Source: Spongospora subterranea f. sp. subterranea
Taxonomy: Eukaryota; Endomyxa: Phytomyxea; Phytomyxea; Plasmodiophorida
Assembly (NCBI GenBank): GCA_049724395.1
Contig: JAUGWO010000270.1
Span: 1 to 52,508, forward strand
Length of the DNA: 52,508 nt
Direction of reading: 5' to 3'
Numbering within the stretch: the stretch's first letter is position 1; every line of letters begins with the position of its first letter. Under the pieces are notes generated by a model that was not told where the DNA came from, made no database searches, and saw only the letters and a list, made by a program, of their open reading frames with translations. Shown here piece by piece: positions 32,323 through 43,270 of this stretch. The translations under genes were made by a program, and so were the position numbers.

Positions 32323-35053
32323 TTATCCAGATATATCTTGATCTGGCGATTGAATCCCTTGTAGATCAGCTCGTAATTGTTGAGCGATATCGCCGCATTG
32401 ATCGACGAGGGCGATGGCCGCTCGCAGGTCCGCCTCGGCCAACGCTGACAAACCGATTGCCGCCTGTGCCGACGCCCTTCTAGCGAAGGTCGCCGCCATC
32501 GTCTCGGACGCTAGAGCACCCAATTCCAGACTTGCCGAACAATCACAGATGCAGGAATCGTATTCCTTCATATACAATGCACACGCTCCCCGATTGGATA
32601 GAATTGACGCCTTCGTCCTCATATCGATCTGAACCAAATTCACATTACCACTAATCCGCACAAACCCACGAATACGATGGTGCGAACAGATAATGTCAAC
32701 GCATTTGCAGCAAAAAATCGTGAAACAATCCATATCCATCAAAAACAATAATCTATGTTCCAAATGACAATGGGTTAAGAAAATCAACAAATTTCGTTGG
32801 TATTTAAATCACGATTTTACGGTTGAAAAATGCAGAGAATATAGTTCGAATACCTGTTCAAGGCGCAATACATCACAGTAAAGGCGTCTGGCCCGAGCGA
32901 CGTCCCCACGAACGAAGCTGGAATTGGCGTTGTCAATCAGTTCCTGAACGGAATCGTTCCGAGATTGGTCGTCGTATTCGGTGCTCGTAATCGGCGTTGG
33001 GGCGCTGGCGATTCGCGCCCCAATCTCGGTAAAGATTGACTGAATGTTCCGGTCGTTGGGCGCCAATTTCAGGGCGGTCTTCGCATCATCTTCAGCCGTA
33101 ATGAGACGATCCAGATTGAATAACGCTCTCGCCCTCATCTGAATTCGGGTCAAACTCAGATAATCAATTTTTCCACTGCGAAACTCAATGGAAAACGTGT
33201 TCAACTGAAGTAAACAACGATGAAAGAATTACATGATATAGGTCGGCAGTGACGTTATTGGCTTGGTCTTGTAGCAATTGCCGGCCGAGGATGGGGTCTT
33301 CGATAATACACAGCGCCTCGGTGGCGTCGTCAACCATTCCCTCAAACTCGCCAATCCGTTCCCGAATCTGACCCCAGAAGTCAGCGATGCCCACAACAAT
33401 GCCAGTTTTCGTTGACGCCAATTGCCGACCTGAGCGCGTCTAACTAGAAGACGAACATTGCAAGGATCGGCCTCTAATCGTCCACAGATTTCCTCGATCG
33501 TCTCAACCTGCTCTAAATCAGTTTCCGAATCAGCCTGTCGTCTCGCCATGGTCAACATCCATTCCAGATCCCCGTACAGATCCTCATCCTCGCCCATAAT
33601 CAACGCTTCCTGAAACCAGTGTTTTAAGAAGATTCGCGACGGCGGTAGAGATTTACTTCGTAATCGGAGATGGCGATGCGAAAATCACCCAGCAGAGCGT
33701 TGGCTGATCCACGACGAACCAGTATCTTGAATCGGAGCGGTCTGTGTTTGCCTGGCGCCAAAGCAGACAAGGCCACATTGCAGTCGGCGATCGATTTCCG
33801 CAGACGAGGAATCTTCTTGGCCAGGGCTCCCGGCAGTGTGGCCAGCTTCAGGTAGCAGGCGGCACGATTGGCCAGACAGCCAGGGTCGTTGGGCGACATG
33901 GACAGCGCGGCGCTGAAGGCACTAATCGCGCTCAGGAAGTCGCCGGAACGGAAATATCCACTTCCTATCATTCAAAACCAAATGTGTTAAATTGCGGCAG
34001 CAATCCCTGCCACATTTTTGGCGATACGCCATTCCGGGCTCGTTAAGAGTTTCCAATAAGGCGATTGGATATTGAATATTGATCAACATCGTGTAGGTTC
34101 TTCGCATGTGATATATTGTGTTCGGATAAGTCGTTGAAAGTACCTTTTTCTTTTAGAAGAACCGAGTGGCTTTCGGTCAGATCCGACGAATCTCCCGGTT
34201 TGAGATCGACGGCGACGGCGAACTCGTCGTCTTCATTAGGGTCGCGAGCCACCGTCCCTGCTCTGGAATCCACTGACGTGAACGACGTCAGCACCGTCGG
34301 ACATCGACGAATGCGAACCACGTTTGGCTGGGTCTGGTTGCGATCCTCAACTGCATCGTCCTCGATTACATAGATCTTGGGCTCTACAACCGCATCGACA
34401 TCGTCGGTGGATTCTGCCCAGTTTGCAACATCGGCCTGTTTCAGCGTTGAATCCAGTTTGTGAAAACACAAATGGAACGACTCACTCTAGCGTTCTCCTC
34501 TTCATCTTGTTTGAGTTTTCTCAGATATGATCGCTCGTCGTCTTCCTGTTTCCAGAGCGATTTTTGCGCGTCGGTTTTCTATCAACAAGGATTAGTTGTG
34601 TACCTGGAAAGGCGCCATCTGAACTGACGAGATCAACTTTCTCCTGAAGACGCCGTTTTCGATCTGATTCTCGTCTGTCGAGCGCTCGGTCGAATGACGC
34701 TTTTCTTCGGGCAATAAGTGCCTGGCGACCGCCTGCAATAGATAGGGCTGCCCATGGCGTTGAATCGACTTTATTCAAGCGAACCGAAACCACTCCTTTG
34801 TCAACCTGGATAGCGGCTGAACTGTCGTCGACCGTTGCCAACAGGTCAATCGTTAGTAGATATGGAGGCGCATTCAGGGCAATGGCCACGTCACCGACTG
34901 AAATACAGTTATTGAATCAATTTATAAACTGGGGACTGACGATCGAGACGAAATATTACGGCGAATTGAGTCAGGTGATGCCCCTGGCGCCATGATCTTG
35001 ATATAGACATGATCCTCATCTTGTTCCCAGGTGTATTTGGGGATAATCGGCAT
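32323..35053 (-). CDS. DNAAF4: DNAAF4 (DYX1C1)-like dynein assembly factor: CS domain plus two TPR blocks
   Basis: Nine exons: 34960-35053, 34604-34897, 34486-34541, 34144-34435, 33657-33964, 33430-33609, 33254-33367, 32854-33204 and 32323-32628. All are phase-consistent, giving 664 aa. The start MPIIPKYTWEQDEDHVYI opens a p23-like CS domain (about 1-85: APPYLLTIDLLA, STPWAAL). A charged helix (RRESDRKRRLQEK, LRKLKQDEEENAR) and the conserved RCPTVLTS-type segment follow. The first TPR block (about 245-350) has EKGSGYFRSGDFLSAISAF, LANRAACYLKL and ILVRRGSANALLGDF. Human DNAAF4 (420 aa) ends soon after. Here a further TPR-like block (about 405-664) has FNLDRLITAEDDAKTALKL, ILSNRGACALYMKEYD and ATFARRASAQ. 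DNAAF4 works with Hsp90 in cytoplasmic preassembly of axonemal dyneins, so it implies motile cilia. Confidence 0.82.
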
Positions 35054-36678
35054 CAGACGATTGGAGTGGGTGTGTGATTTAGTTGGTGCTGCTGGGCCGT
35101 TCAGGAGCGGTGAATCGGATGGCGATACACCACTGTCCACTGTGATGGGTTGACAGCGATCCCTGTTGGTGGTAAAGGGTTGCAGGCAGGCAGGCTGGCT
35201 AGGACCCTAGACTTCGCCATCATTGCCATCAACTCACTAACTCAATGGGGATACCCAGTGAAACATCTACACACCGGACACCATCACCATATTTTTCAAG
35301 ATTGTTGAACAACCTATCAACAATGTGGTCTCACCAGGTTATGGTTCTGTAGAGTCCACGACTACAGTGATCCTCTGAACACCATTGCAGGTGCGTGTCA
35401 TATATAAACACGTTGATGCAACTCCAGATCACCATGTGGAAGTCCTCGACGAATTCCTCTACCGAATGTCAGGCACCTGCAATGCCTCCTTCAGTAGATC
35501 AGGTGTTGACTTTACAGAGCAAGAACCTGGTGAGACCATTTAGACCACGCACGTTAGTACAGGTCTCCATATCGTCATCTGATATTCCAGGGTTCGTTCA
35601 CCTTCAAGACTTGGTAGCCAGACAGCATTTTAGTGGAAGATCGACGAGCTGAGTTAGCGAGGAGTTAATTTGGATATTGATGTAATTTCCAAAAAGTTAC
35701 TGTAACCAATTCATTTTTCAACATTGGCGGGAATGAGTTTTGCGGATTGTGGCTTTGTCGACACCTGTCGGAATTCGCCCCCACGCTTTTTGATTCGATA
35801 ACCATTATCCCTTTTCGCGTAGTTCAACTCAATTAGGGCTTGGCAATAACGATTACTCGGTGGAGCCTGGTTGGTTCCTTAAAGATCAAGTAGTCTATTA
35901 TAGTGTGACCTAAACATGGACTTCATATGACAGGAGAAGCATTTCTTCAATTCCAGATCTAATGAGTCGGCACAAATCCTGATGAAAGGTACGATGCGAT
36001 ACTAAAAGACCGATTTCTGTCCCTAGCGAGGTATATGCACAAAATCCCTGACATCAACGTGCCAAATGCAGAATTGGAGACGGGTACGATGACGCCAATG
36101 TTTTTATCAGCAAATATGGTGGTTGGGGTCCCTTTATCTGATCGCGGGCTGTCGGAGCACTCTTAATGGTATTCGCATGAACGCCCTCGGAAACACTCAT
36201 CGATTCATGACCCTACCTATCATCCACAAATTTGGTTTGGCCAACGAAACCAAAACCCAACTAGGATAGCTTGGTCATCGTCACAGTGTGAAATTCTATT
36301 CCGGTTTGGCTGAACGTACTCTGAACTTTGACAAATCAGATATTTACGCTCGGCTGCAAACGCTCTGAAGCGTTTTGCTTGCCCAGTATGCAGTCCGACA
36401 GTACAGTACCAAGTTTTTACAGCTTCTTGAACGTGGGATTCACTATCATATTGTTTAACTGCATATATATATGATACGTTCTCTTGTTATCGTCGGTTTC
36501 TTTTCTGGTAGCACAGTACATACCCTTGAAATAATACGTCGCGCGTTCTAATGAAATTTTTCCACAATAGTCGCCGCATCGCTGACTGATCCTCAACCTA
36601 TTCATGATCCCCACACAACTCGCCAGTTGATACTGACCGTCGCTTCTCTTCCGGCAATAGTACACTTCACTTTATCGA
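35054..36678. other. Intergenic with an inverted duplication
   Basis: About 1.6 kb. Contains the inverted repeat at 35327-35545 and a minus-strand frame at 36417-36665 (82 aa, five cysteines, VYYCRKRSDGQYQ...) that is protein-like but unidentified. DNAAF4 and the C2-like gene would both be transcribed outward from here, so promoters are expected. Confidence 0.35.
35327..35545. repeat. Diverged inverted duplication (arms of about 75 bp)
   Basis: GTGGTCTCACCAGGTT... to GCATTGCAGGTGC-like sequence (35327-35400) is mirrored at about 35468-35545 with roughly 75-80% identity. The spacer is about 70 bp. It is older than the other fold-backs by its divergence. Confidence 0.7.
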
Positions 36679-37178
36679 TTGGAAAAAGTGGAACGGATTG
36701 ATTGCTTTGATATCCTTCAGCGAAAAGATGGCTCCTCTAGCGCATATATTGTGGTTAAAGTGGATGGCGACGTGTTCGGTAGGACTAAAGTTGTCAAGTT
36801 GGTCTTCAATCATTTCCCGCCTTTTGCACCGTCACATTTATATTTCAGGGGCAACGCCTTTCCTAAATGGTTTCTGCCCGTAACGATCCCGTACGACATG
36901 AACAAGGTAATGCCCATTAGATATATCGTGTTTTACATTGTAGTGTGGGTCTGAAGATCTATCATTAGCCTCAGCGACTCCAACTCCAGGTGTTTCACCA
37001 CAAATTTCTGTTCAAGGACAAGTTGATAGGTGAAGTTTCCATTACAACAGATTTACTTGAATTCAACAGGTTTAGAGTATATGAGATCACTACTGGGTCG
37101 ATGGAACATGCAGGTTTGGTTGCAGATTCCTCGCTTCCATATCGGGCGTTTAGTTTGTTTCCAACTCAGGGTGGATGA
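36679..37178 (+). CDS. Divergent C2-domain-like protein (5' end unresolved)
   Basis: Exon piece up to 36906 (ending MNK|GTAATG), an 83-bp intron, and a last exon at 36990-37178 (138 residues seen). The pattern SSAYIVVKVDGDVFGRTKVV ... FPKWFLPVTIPYD ... FKDKLIGEVSITTDLL follows the C2 fold (strand with 'YVVVKVDG', partner strand with 'P-x-W-x-x-x-x-x-x-x', loop, 'D-x-x-I-G-x-x-x-I-x-x-x-L'). The usual calcium-binding aspartates are not complete, so calcium-independent binding is likely if it is a C2 domain. No in-frame ATG at the left edge: the frame opens with TTG at 36679, so at least one 5' exon is missing. Confidence 0.45.
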
Positions 37179-37258
37179 GCGTTAAAGCCATGGAGATGCC
37201 TGACCGACACCAATAAAACATCAACTTAAATCATCGAATTCGTTTTTACTTTTTACTG

Positions 37259-38090
37259 TTAACCGGGGCAAATCGTTTCTATTGTTTTCTTATCGTCTCT
37301 CTGAGCTCTAGTATGAATGGCGCTGTCGAAAGAACCTTCCAACGAGCCGTTGTTTCTATATAGAGAATCTTGGAAGTTGAACCAACGAGAGCTCCAAATC
37401 AGCAAAACGCCACCAACGGAAAGCACAGCCTTCTGACACGCTTGACATTTCAAAGAGGAGCGCGAATGATGATTGCACATGTACTCATTTGAGGGTTTTG
37501 AACAGGCGATCATTGTAAACCAGTAAATGTTGCGATAATCTTCGGTCGTTGACTCTATCGCAGCAGCGTTGTCCTGACGATTGTGAATGCCGGTCGACCT
37601 CAGCGAATGGTTGTCCGTGCATCTGAAAAACGTGCGACGCTAAGACGACGAGGGCTTGGCTCTGCCCGATTAACTGCCCCTGCATATGTCGCTCTCGCTC
37701 TCGAGAAGTACTATCGGGGTTGTTCTATGCTGTTTAGAATGCTGCCCATCCTCCTGTTCATGAGGTAGTCGGCCAGGATTCTGGTTAAGGTCTTTTGGAG
37801 TCAAGGGATTTAGTAAAATCCGAAAATGGCTTGTTCGCTGGTGGCTTGATGTAGTCGGGCCTTTTGTCAATGTTGCCGCGGGAACCTTAACGAATGGGAT
37901 AGCCGTTGAGTCGTCGTCTTCAACCGGTTGCGGCGCTGGCGTTGGTACTGCGTTCTCATTGGGTACGGTGGAACTAGATGACTGCTCTTGTACCAGTTGA
38001 CAAGGTGAATGCCTTCTACGAGACGTGTCGTGCGGTCCGAAAACTAATTCATTTTTGTGACCTGGTCCAAGAACATCCCAAGATCAAGAA
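37259..38090 (-). CDS. Possible multi-exon gene, disordered Pro/Ser/Thr-rich protein
   Basis: An ATG-less open frame of about 140 codons (about 37670-38090) reads as disordered protein (NAVPTPAPQPVEDDDSTAIP, then FRILLNPLTPKDLNQ) and looks like an internal exon. A second minus frame (37259-37513) has a Cys/His patch (YMCNHHSRSSLKCQACQK) and could be the last exon. I could not place the introns. It overlaps the plus frame at 37978-38232, so only one of the two is likely real. Confidence 0.3.
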
Positions 38091-38232
38091 ACGCATCATT
38101 TGGCACGTGATGGAGGGACAGCACATTTTCCCAGCAATGACGAAAGAGGACGTATCTCCACTGTCGGAGGACATCAATCAATGCTCACGAAGCCAACGGA
38201 GCAGAAGTGTAGAAATGCATCAGCCATCGTAA
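37978..38232 (+). CDS. Hypothetical small protein
   Basis: ATG-led frame of 84 aa (MTALVPVDKVNAFYETCRAV...) with a helical, basic middle (HPKIKKRIIWHVME). No family recognised. It conflicts with the minus-strand open frame described at 37259-38090. Confidence 0.25.
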   Translation: MTALVPVDKVNAFYETCRAVRKLIHFCDLVQEHPKIKKRIIWHVMEGQHIFPAMTKEDVSPLSEDINQCSRSQRSRSVEMHQPS

Positions 38233-38707
38233 ACATATCTGCATATGCAGGGATGCGCAATAAATAATTCCAAGTAGGGAATTATTTTTATTCCCTACTG
38301 ATATTTTTTAATTCTATAACATAATCATATGTGCTCCAATTCTGTTGTCGCCATCGTCTGGTGTAGGTTGGATTTCATCGTGAAGAATTGTGTGTACACT
38401 GTACAATAGGGCTCAATAGAGTTGCACTTGAAGTGTCCCAAACATACACTGAAGTGCGCTGCTGACAACCTGTCAACGTCTCCTATACTGACGTTGACAA
38501 CGTCAAACAACATACACTGAGGTGTATCTGCCTCTGTACTGGTAGTCGTAAATCTCTCAGAGTGGGGTTTGTCAACGACTTGGCGCTATCTGTGTCGGGC
38601 GTTTAGTTCTCTGAGAGTAGCGGCTGGCCCAACCGGAAGTGCTGCACGCTCTGTATCTCGTTCGCAGTTTCGGTTGTTTGCTGCCCAACTAGCTGTGGCG
38701 TCCAACC

Positions 38708-40258
38708 ATGTCTTCGTTCCCCGCTGGCAGCATGAACGGAAATACTGGCAATAATAATAGTAAAGGCCCTCTTATGGATGAGGCAAAACTCGTCAAATAT
38801 AAAACTGGTACGTCTCGCCAGTAAACAGTCAATCGATGCCAATGGATTTGATCAGTCATGTGCCAACGCATGGTTCGTGTCGGATCATGTCGCTATGGGA
38901 ACCTCTGCGATTTCGCTCACGACACAAATGAGCTGCGCCGGAACTTGAATCAGCATTGGTATCATGGGGTTATATGTGAGATACCTAAACATGAAGACAA
39001 GAAGTGCGAGTTCGCTCATAACGAGATGGAATTGGCCTACCACCCCAGTATTTACAAGACAAAACTCTGCGATAAGTTCGCTACTCCTTCTGGTTGCTCT
39101 AAAAACCTGGTCGGGAACTCCTCGCAAACAGTCTCTATCACTTATCTCTTAAGGATGTGTTTTCCAGTATTGTGCATTAGCGCATGGGAAGTTAGATCTA
39201 CGCCAGGTTAAACCGGCCACCCACCATCAACAACAGCAACAGGCACCTGCTAAAAGTCGCGGTCCATCGCCGACCTCGTCAGCGAACCATCGTCATTCAC
39301 CTTCGCCCACACACTCCTCGCCAACCAATTTCAAGCGCTCCGATTTCGAACAGGTTTTAATGGTCGATTTGACTCTGTTCGTTTGCGCTCATTGTCGTTA
39401 TAGAGTCGTCCTCCAGCTCGCCATGCGCCCTCAGAAACTACAGGTCCTCCTCCATCTTCTGGGCCTCATCGACAGCAATCATTCCCAGTCTACAACGATC
39501 CATCCGCTGCTCGTTCCGCCATCCCACCTAACCCAGGTTTGTGCTTCTTTTTTAGTTCCACTCCTGGACTTATTCCAGATGTCAGTGTCCCCAAGCCGAT
39601 TTCTTGCAAGAATTCCAAGATACGACTAATGATTTGAAGATCCGCATTCTGGATCTGGTTGACCAGATATCTTCAATGCATTCTGACCGCGCGAATCACG
39701 AAAGCCATCAAAAATCTATCCATCAGATGCAGGTACATTGAAGCCCGTTTTGTTTTTTATTTTAGCATGATCATTTAACGTGTTGTTCTCTCACAAACTG
39801 ACGATGCCATTTTTTCCTAGTATTCATTCTTTCCGGTCAATGTTCTTTCAGGTCATTGGTTAATAGGTTGTTTCAAATGTCAGTTTTTACACGTTATTAT
39901 TAGCACGAATTGTCTGAGTGACCAACGACCTGCTCTAAGTTTTGATTATCTCTCCTCAGGACATTTACAAAATGCATCGAGAACAAACTGCAGGTTTAAA
40001 TAATCAGATCGATAAGCAACGGCTCCTTATCCAAGCACAGCAAGGAAAGGTAGCGGCGTTGTCAAGATTATCTCCCGCAGCTCTATCGCAACTGGTTCAT
40101 GCATCCGCCAAGGTTTCTTCTTATTGATTCTGCATTCAAATCCGGTGTCTCACCGTCGTTGTTCATATCAGGCCGCCGCCATCATCACCGCGTTCAAACC
40201 CAACAATAGTCCTAGCCACAACCTGGTCAAGGATTTAGCCGAATTAGATATTTCGTGA
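38708..40258 (+). CDS. CCCH zinc-finger protein (three fingers, probable RNA-binding)
   Basis: Seven exons: 38708-38807, 38856-39109, 39168-39353, 39404-39536, 39611-39732, 39960-40112 and 40172-40258. All are phase-consistent, giving 344 aa. After MSSFPAGSMNGNTGNNN comes KLVKYKT and finger 1 (C-x8-C-x5-C-x3-H: MCQRMVRVGSCRYGNLCDFAH), then a degenerate finger 2 (CEIPKHEDKKCEFAH), then the linker YHPSIYKTKLC leading to finger 3 (C-x8-C-x5-C-x3-H, split by an intron). The middle is low-complexity (HHQQQQQ, SPSPTHSSPT). The C-terminus has coiled-coil-like helices (LKIRILDLVDQISSMHS, QIDKQRLLIQAQQ). The YKTKLC linker before the fingers is typical of Unkempt/TZF-type mRNA-binding proteins. Likely a post-transcriptional regulator. 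Confidence 0.82.
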
Positions 40259-40516
40259 TTCAGTTGATGTCGCCGCAACGCTTCCGTAAATCAATCCTCA
40301 GATATAAACTCGTCTTGGAACCATTATATTTTGCTTCAACTTTTTGGTCAATCATGAACTGTGTTCTCCACATTATTCGCGTTCAAGTTGCAGTTTGTGT
40401 TTCTTCATCGTAAAAAATATCATCTACACCGATCTGTAATTCTCAAATCTGCGTATGCATATATGAATCCATGCACTCCGCTCCCGTTTCGATTATAGAT
40501 TGAAAAATCATTCGTT

Positions 40517-40747
40517 TCATTTCTGATAAACATATACAATACTCAATAACGTCATTAGAAGTGCCAGTAAATGAATAACAACCACGTCATTGGCCCTGTT
40601 CTGCCCATGTTGCTTTTGCTGAGAAAAGCAATTTTCGCTGGGCGGCATTGACATCAATACAACATGTTGCAAGAATTTCTTCACTTTCGAAGCACATTGA
40701 GACTTGTTGTTGACGATGGTTACAACGACATTCATCTGAGCTGGCAT
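40517..40747 (-). CDS. Putative tail-anchored small protein
   Basis: ATG-led frame of 76 aa (MPAQMNVVVTIVNNK...). A short soluble part with basic residues (SKVKKFLQHV) and a Gln/His patch is followed by one hydrophobic C-terminal segment (NDVVVIHLLALLMTLLSIVY) that ends VYQK. This is the layout of a tail-anchored ER or mitochondrial protein. No family recognised. It converges with the CCCH gene 259 bp away. Confidence 0.4.
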   Translation of the reverse strand: MPAQMNVVVTIVNNKSQCASKVKKFLQHVVLMSMPPSENCFSQQKQHGQNRANDVVVIHLLALLMTLLSIVYVYQK

Positions 40748-40955
40748 GTCAAGTTGCGTCCACCATGAAGCAGCAGGATCGTGAAATCGGCCACATCAAG
40801 ACTGAATGATTGCGAAGCCGTCTGGTGTCATATTGCTGGGCCAATAAGGTGTGCGGATGTTAACAGAACACCGATTTAAACTCTCGAAGAGATTCGAGTT
40901 TGGCGGACACAACATATCACATGGCCGGTTAAACCATCTTCAGACAATTATTTAC

Positions 40956-41446
40956 CGCGTCCGGTCCGTGGACACCCCAAATTGATGGGTGGACATTCCA
41001 AATTGGTGGGGTGAGGACGTCTACAATAATCTCAAGCGAAAGGACATCAAACTTATCAGGAAGAAGCCCCATTGAGGCTTTACTAGACCCGTCAATTACA
41101 GAAAATGTGTTGCGTTCGCACACCGTCATCTTCGATCGAACTGGCGAGACAATATCACCACTGTACCGTTCTCATTGATGCTACTTACAAAACCAATCGG
41201 TAACAATTTAACTCCTTCTCCCTCTAAAATTCAACCGTTATCTTAGTTTTCGGATGCCTTTAATGCATGTTGTCGGGGTCACTCCGGTTAACATGTCTTT
41301 ACGCTTGTTAGTATTGTACCCTGCTGCATGCACCTGGCATTTAAAGGTTTGGAGGGCTGACAAAAGAGGTTTAGCTGACTGGTAATGTGATTTATAAGAA
41401 AGTGCGTACCAGGGGTGTCCACTCGGGTGTCCACGGACCAGGCGCG
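40956..41446. mobile_element. Non-autonomous DNA transposon (MITE), 22-bp TIRs, TTAC target duplication
   Basis: CGCGTCCGGTCCGTGGACAC... at 40956-40977 and its reverse complement at 41425-41446 match at 20 of 22 positions. Both ends are flanked by TTAC (40952-40955 and 41447-41450), a likely 4-bp target-site duplication (3 bp TTA is possible). The 491-bp interior has no transposase. The superfamily is uncertain; a PIF/Harbinger-like TTA target is one option. Confidence 0.75.
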
Positions 41447-41545
41447 TTACTGTGTAATGTAAGGGTGGGATTAGAATTAGATGACCTCACACGAAGGGGC
41501 CGGGGGTACGCCACTTTGAAATTGCGTCCATAGAATCATTTCAAC

Positions 41546-42379
41546 ATGACGACGTTTCCGCTGATATCTGTTCTATTGCCAATTAGTGTTCTGGTTTTGT
41601 TCAGTACCCCAATACAGTCTCGGCCAGATCCTGATCCCGTAGTAGTCAATCATGTGGAGCAACCCCTGACCGATTTGGCTCAACGACGCGGCCATGACCT
41701 GCCAGAATTGATCATGAAGTTAGAGGTGTATTGCAACACCCGTTCTATGGCAGCGTTCGAAGAGGCTGTTGGATTGATGTCCGGTGGCTGTGTAATCAAT
41801 TCAGAGGAAAAATCGGACCGTGCTAGGTATGGCAAGATAATGCTTGATATCCTGGGAACCCCCGACCTGATCTCCGACATTCATCATGATATCTTGTTGA
41901 AGTTCACAATCGCTGCTGTTGAGAATCAATTGTCCATACCAGACCCAGGTGTTCGTCAAGCAGTTGTTGAGAAATCTAATGCTCTTCGCCAGCGGCTATC
42001 TGCTATCAGTGATCGAGACGAACTCGAGGCCATTCAACAACTCCAATTGCCCAAGACACAAGAACATCTTCTACCTGACAAATATCGCGAACAACTGGAC
42101 GACATGCTCAATCTGAATCTTTTTCTGACAAAACTCGTGCTCGATCCCAACTTTAGAACAACGTTGCACGCTCTTGGGAAGAAGAGGCTGGCACGAGAAA
42201 AACGGATTAAGGCTTACAAAGACGTCTGTACGGCAATCCTGGTTTTTGCAATTTTTACAGCTGTTGCCCTGATTAGTCCCGTGTTTTCATCATACTTTGG
42301 AAATACGAATCTCCTATTCACGAGCTTAGCATCGCCGCTTGTTTTTGTTGCTGCTGTTCATGCAAGGAAATTGACGTAA
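41546..42379 (+). CDS. Secretory-pathway membrane protein of unknown function
   Basis: Single exon, 277 aa, ATG at 41546. An N-terminal signal peptide (FPLISVLLPISVLVLFSTP, cleavage near residue 25) leads into a mostly helical luminal part with four cysteines at most (EVYCNTRSMAAFEEAVGLM, DIHHDILLKFTIAAVE). Two hydrophobic spans near the C-terminus (about 223-246 and 253-270) are separated by SSYFGNTN, and the protein ends HARKLT. A basic stretch (KKRLAREKRIKAYK) precedes the first span. No known domain. Coding character is good because no introns are needed and the frame is long. Confidence 0.65.
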   Translation: MTTFPLISVLLPISVLVLFSTPIQSRPDPDPVVVNHVEQPLTDLAQRRGHDLPELIMKLEVYCNTRSMAAFEEAVGLMSGGCVINSEEKSDRARYGKIMLDILGTPDLISDIHHDILLKFTIAAVENQLSIPDPGVRQAVVEKSNALRQRLSAISDRDELEAIQQLQLPKTQEHLLPDKYREQLDDMLNLNLFLTKLVLDPNFRTTLHALGKKRLAREKRIKAYKDVCTAILVFAIFTAVALISPVFSSYFGNTNLLFTSLASPLVFVAAVHARKLT

Positions 42380-42902
42380 TTGACGTTGTAGAAAAGGATT
42401 TTCATCAACCAAAATCAATCAACATCATACATGATTTGTTTTACAAGTCCCGGGGAAGCGCTTCACCGAATACAGCAAGCGTTTCATAGCAAACCAGGGT
42501 TCGTTGTCTTACTCCCTTGAAAAAAGACAGTGGCCAATAGGATCTGATGCCACTAGAACGACAGACGTGTTATGATGACAGTGGGAGAGGAAAAACAGTC
42601 AATGTGTATTGCATTTGCTGCTCTAAACCTTGATAGTTTAACTTGTAAACAATGGTAGCCGTGTCGACAGCCTGGTTCCTTTCCGTAGCAAACCTTGACA
42701 CGAAAAGTGGGGTGCTGCGACATTCGGGAACTGCTCGCTCTCGCAGTTGTGAATCGGAACAAAAGCATTTTGAAATCTGGCGTCCCGGGTCAGCGCTTCG
42801 GTAATCACTGATGGACTGGTAAATCAACTTGCCATTCTGCAATTTTTCGACCGAGGTCAGGCGTAAGGCTCGCATTGCGTGTGCCTGTTCTTCGCTAGGG
42901 GA

Positions 42903-43157
42903 TCACCTTCGAGCTGCGATCATAACAATTTGCTTTTTTTTCGAGGTGTCGGTATCTAGGTAGGCGGGGCGAACCCATTCTCGCGCAGGTCGGTTTGGAT
43001 CATGATCCACCAGACACGGCCCACCTGGTCGCGTTCTCAAGCTTGTATACAAGCTTCTCCTTGCTTGGCCGTGTTTGGTAAAACCTTCGGGTTGCATCTG
43101 ATAAATACTTTCTTGGAGCTGGTCGTACAAATAAGCGCTGTCAACTTCCGATTCCAC
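42903..43157 (-). mobile_element. Ty1/copia reverse-transcriptase fragment
   Basis: A minus-strand stretch reads VDSAYLYDQLQESIY-QMQPEGF, the segment around the 'x-QPEGF' signature of copia reverse transcriptases. Only this scrap of about 250 bp remains. It is a broken fossil next to the mariner element and not obviously part of either larger copia copy. Confidence 0.5.
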
Positions 43158-43270
43158 GACGCCATGTCCATTTGTGCTGCAACGCTAACAGCGCCATACA
43201 ACAGGCAGCAGGAAAAATCTTTTCAGGTCGAGTTCGTCGAGATTTGCCGGAAGATGCGATCAGAATCATA

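Noticed and set aside
38708-40258. Muscleblind-like protein
   Set aside because: The CCCH spacing and the YKTKLC linkers do not match the MBNL tandem finger pattern; closer to Unkempt/TZF-type proteins.
42553-42875. Minus-strand frames of 71 and 101 aa
   Set aside because: Overlap each other and lie beside the copia scrap; no motif and no consistent splice sites.
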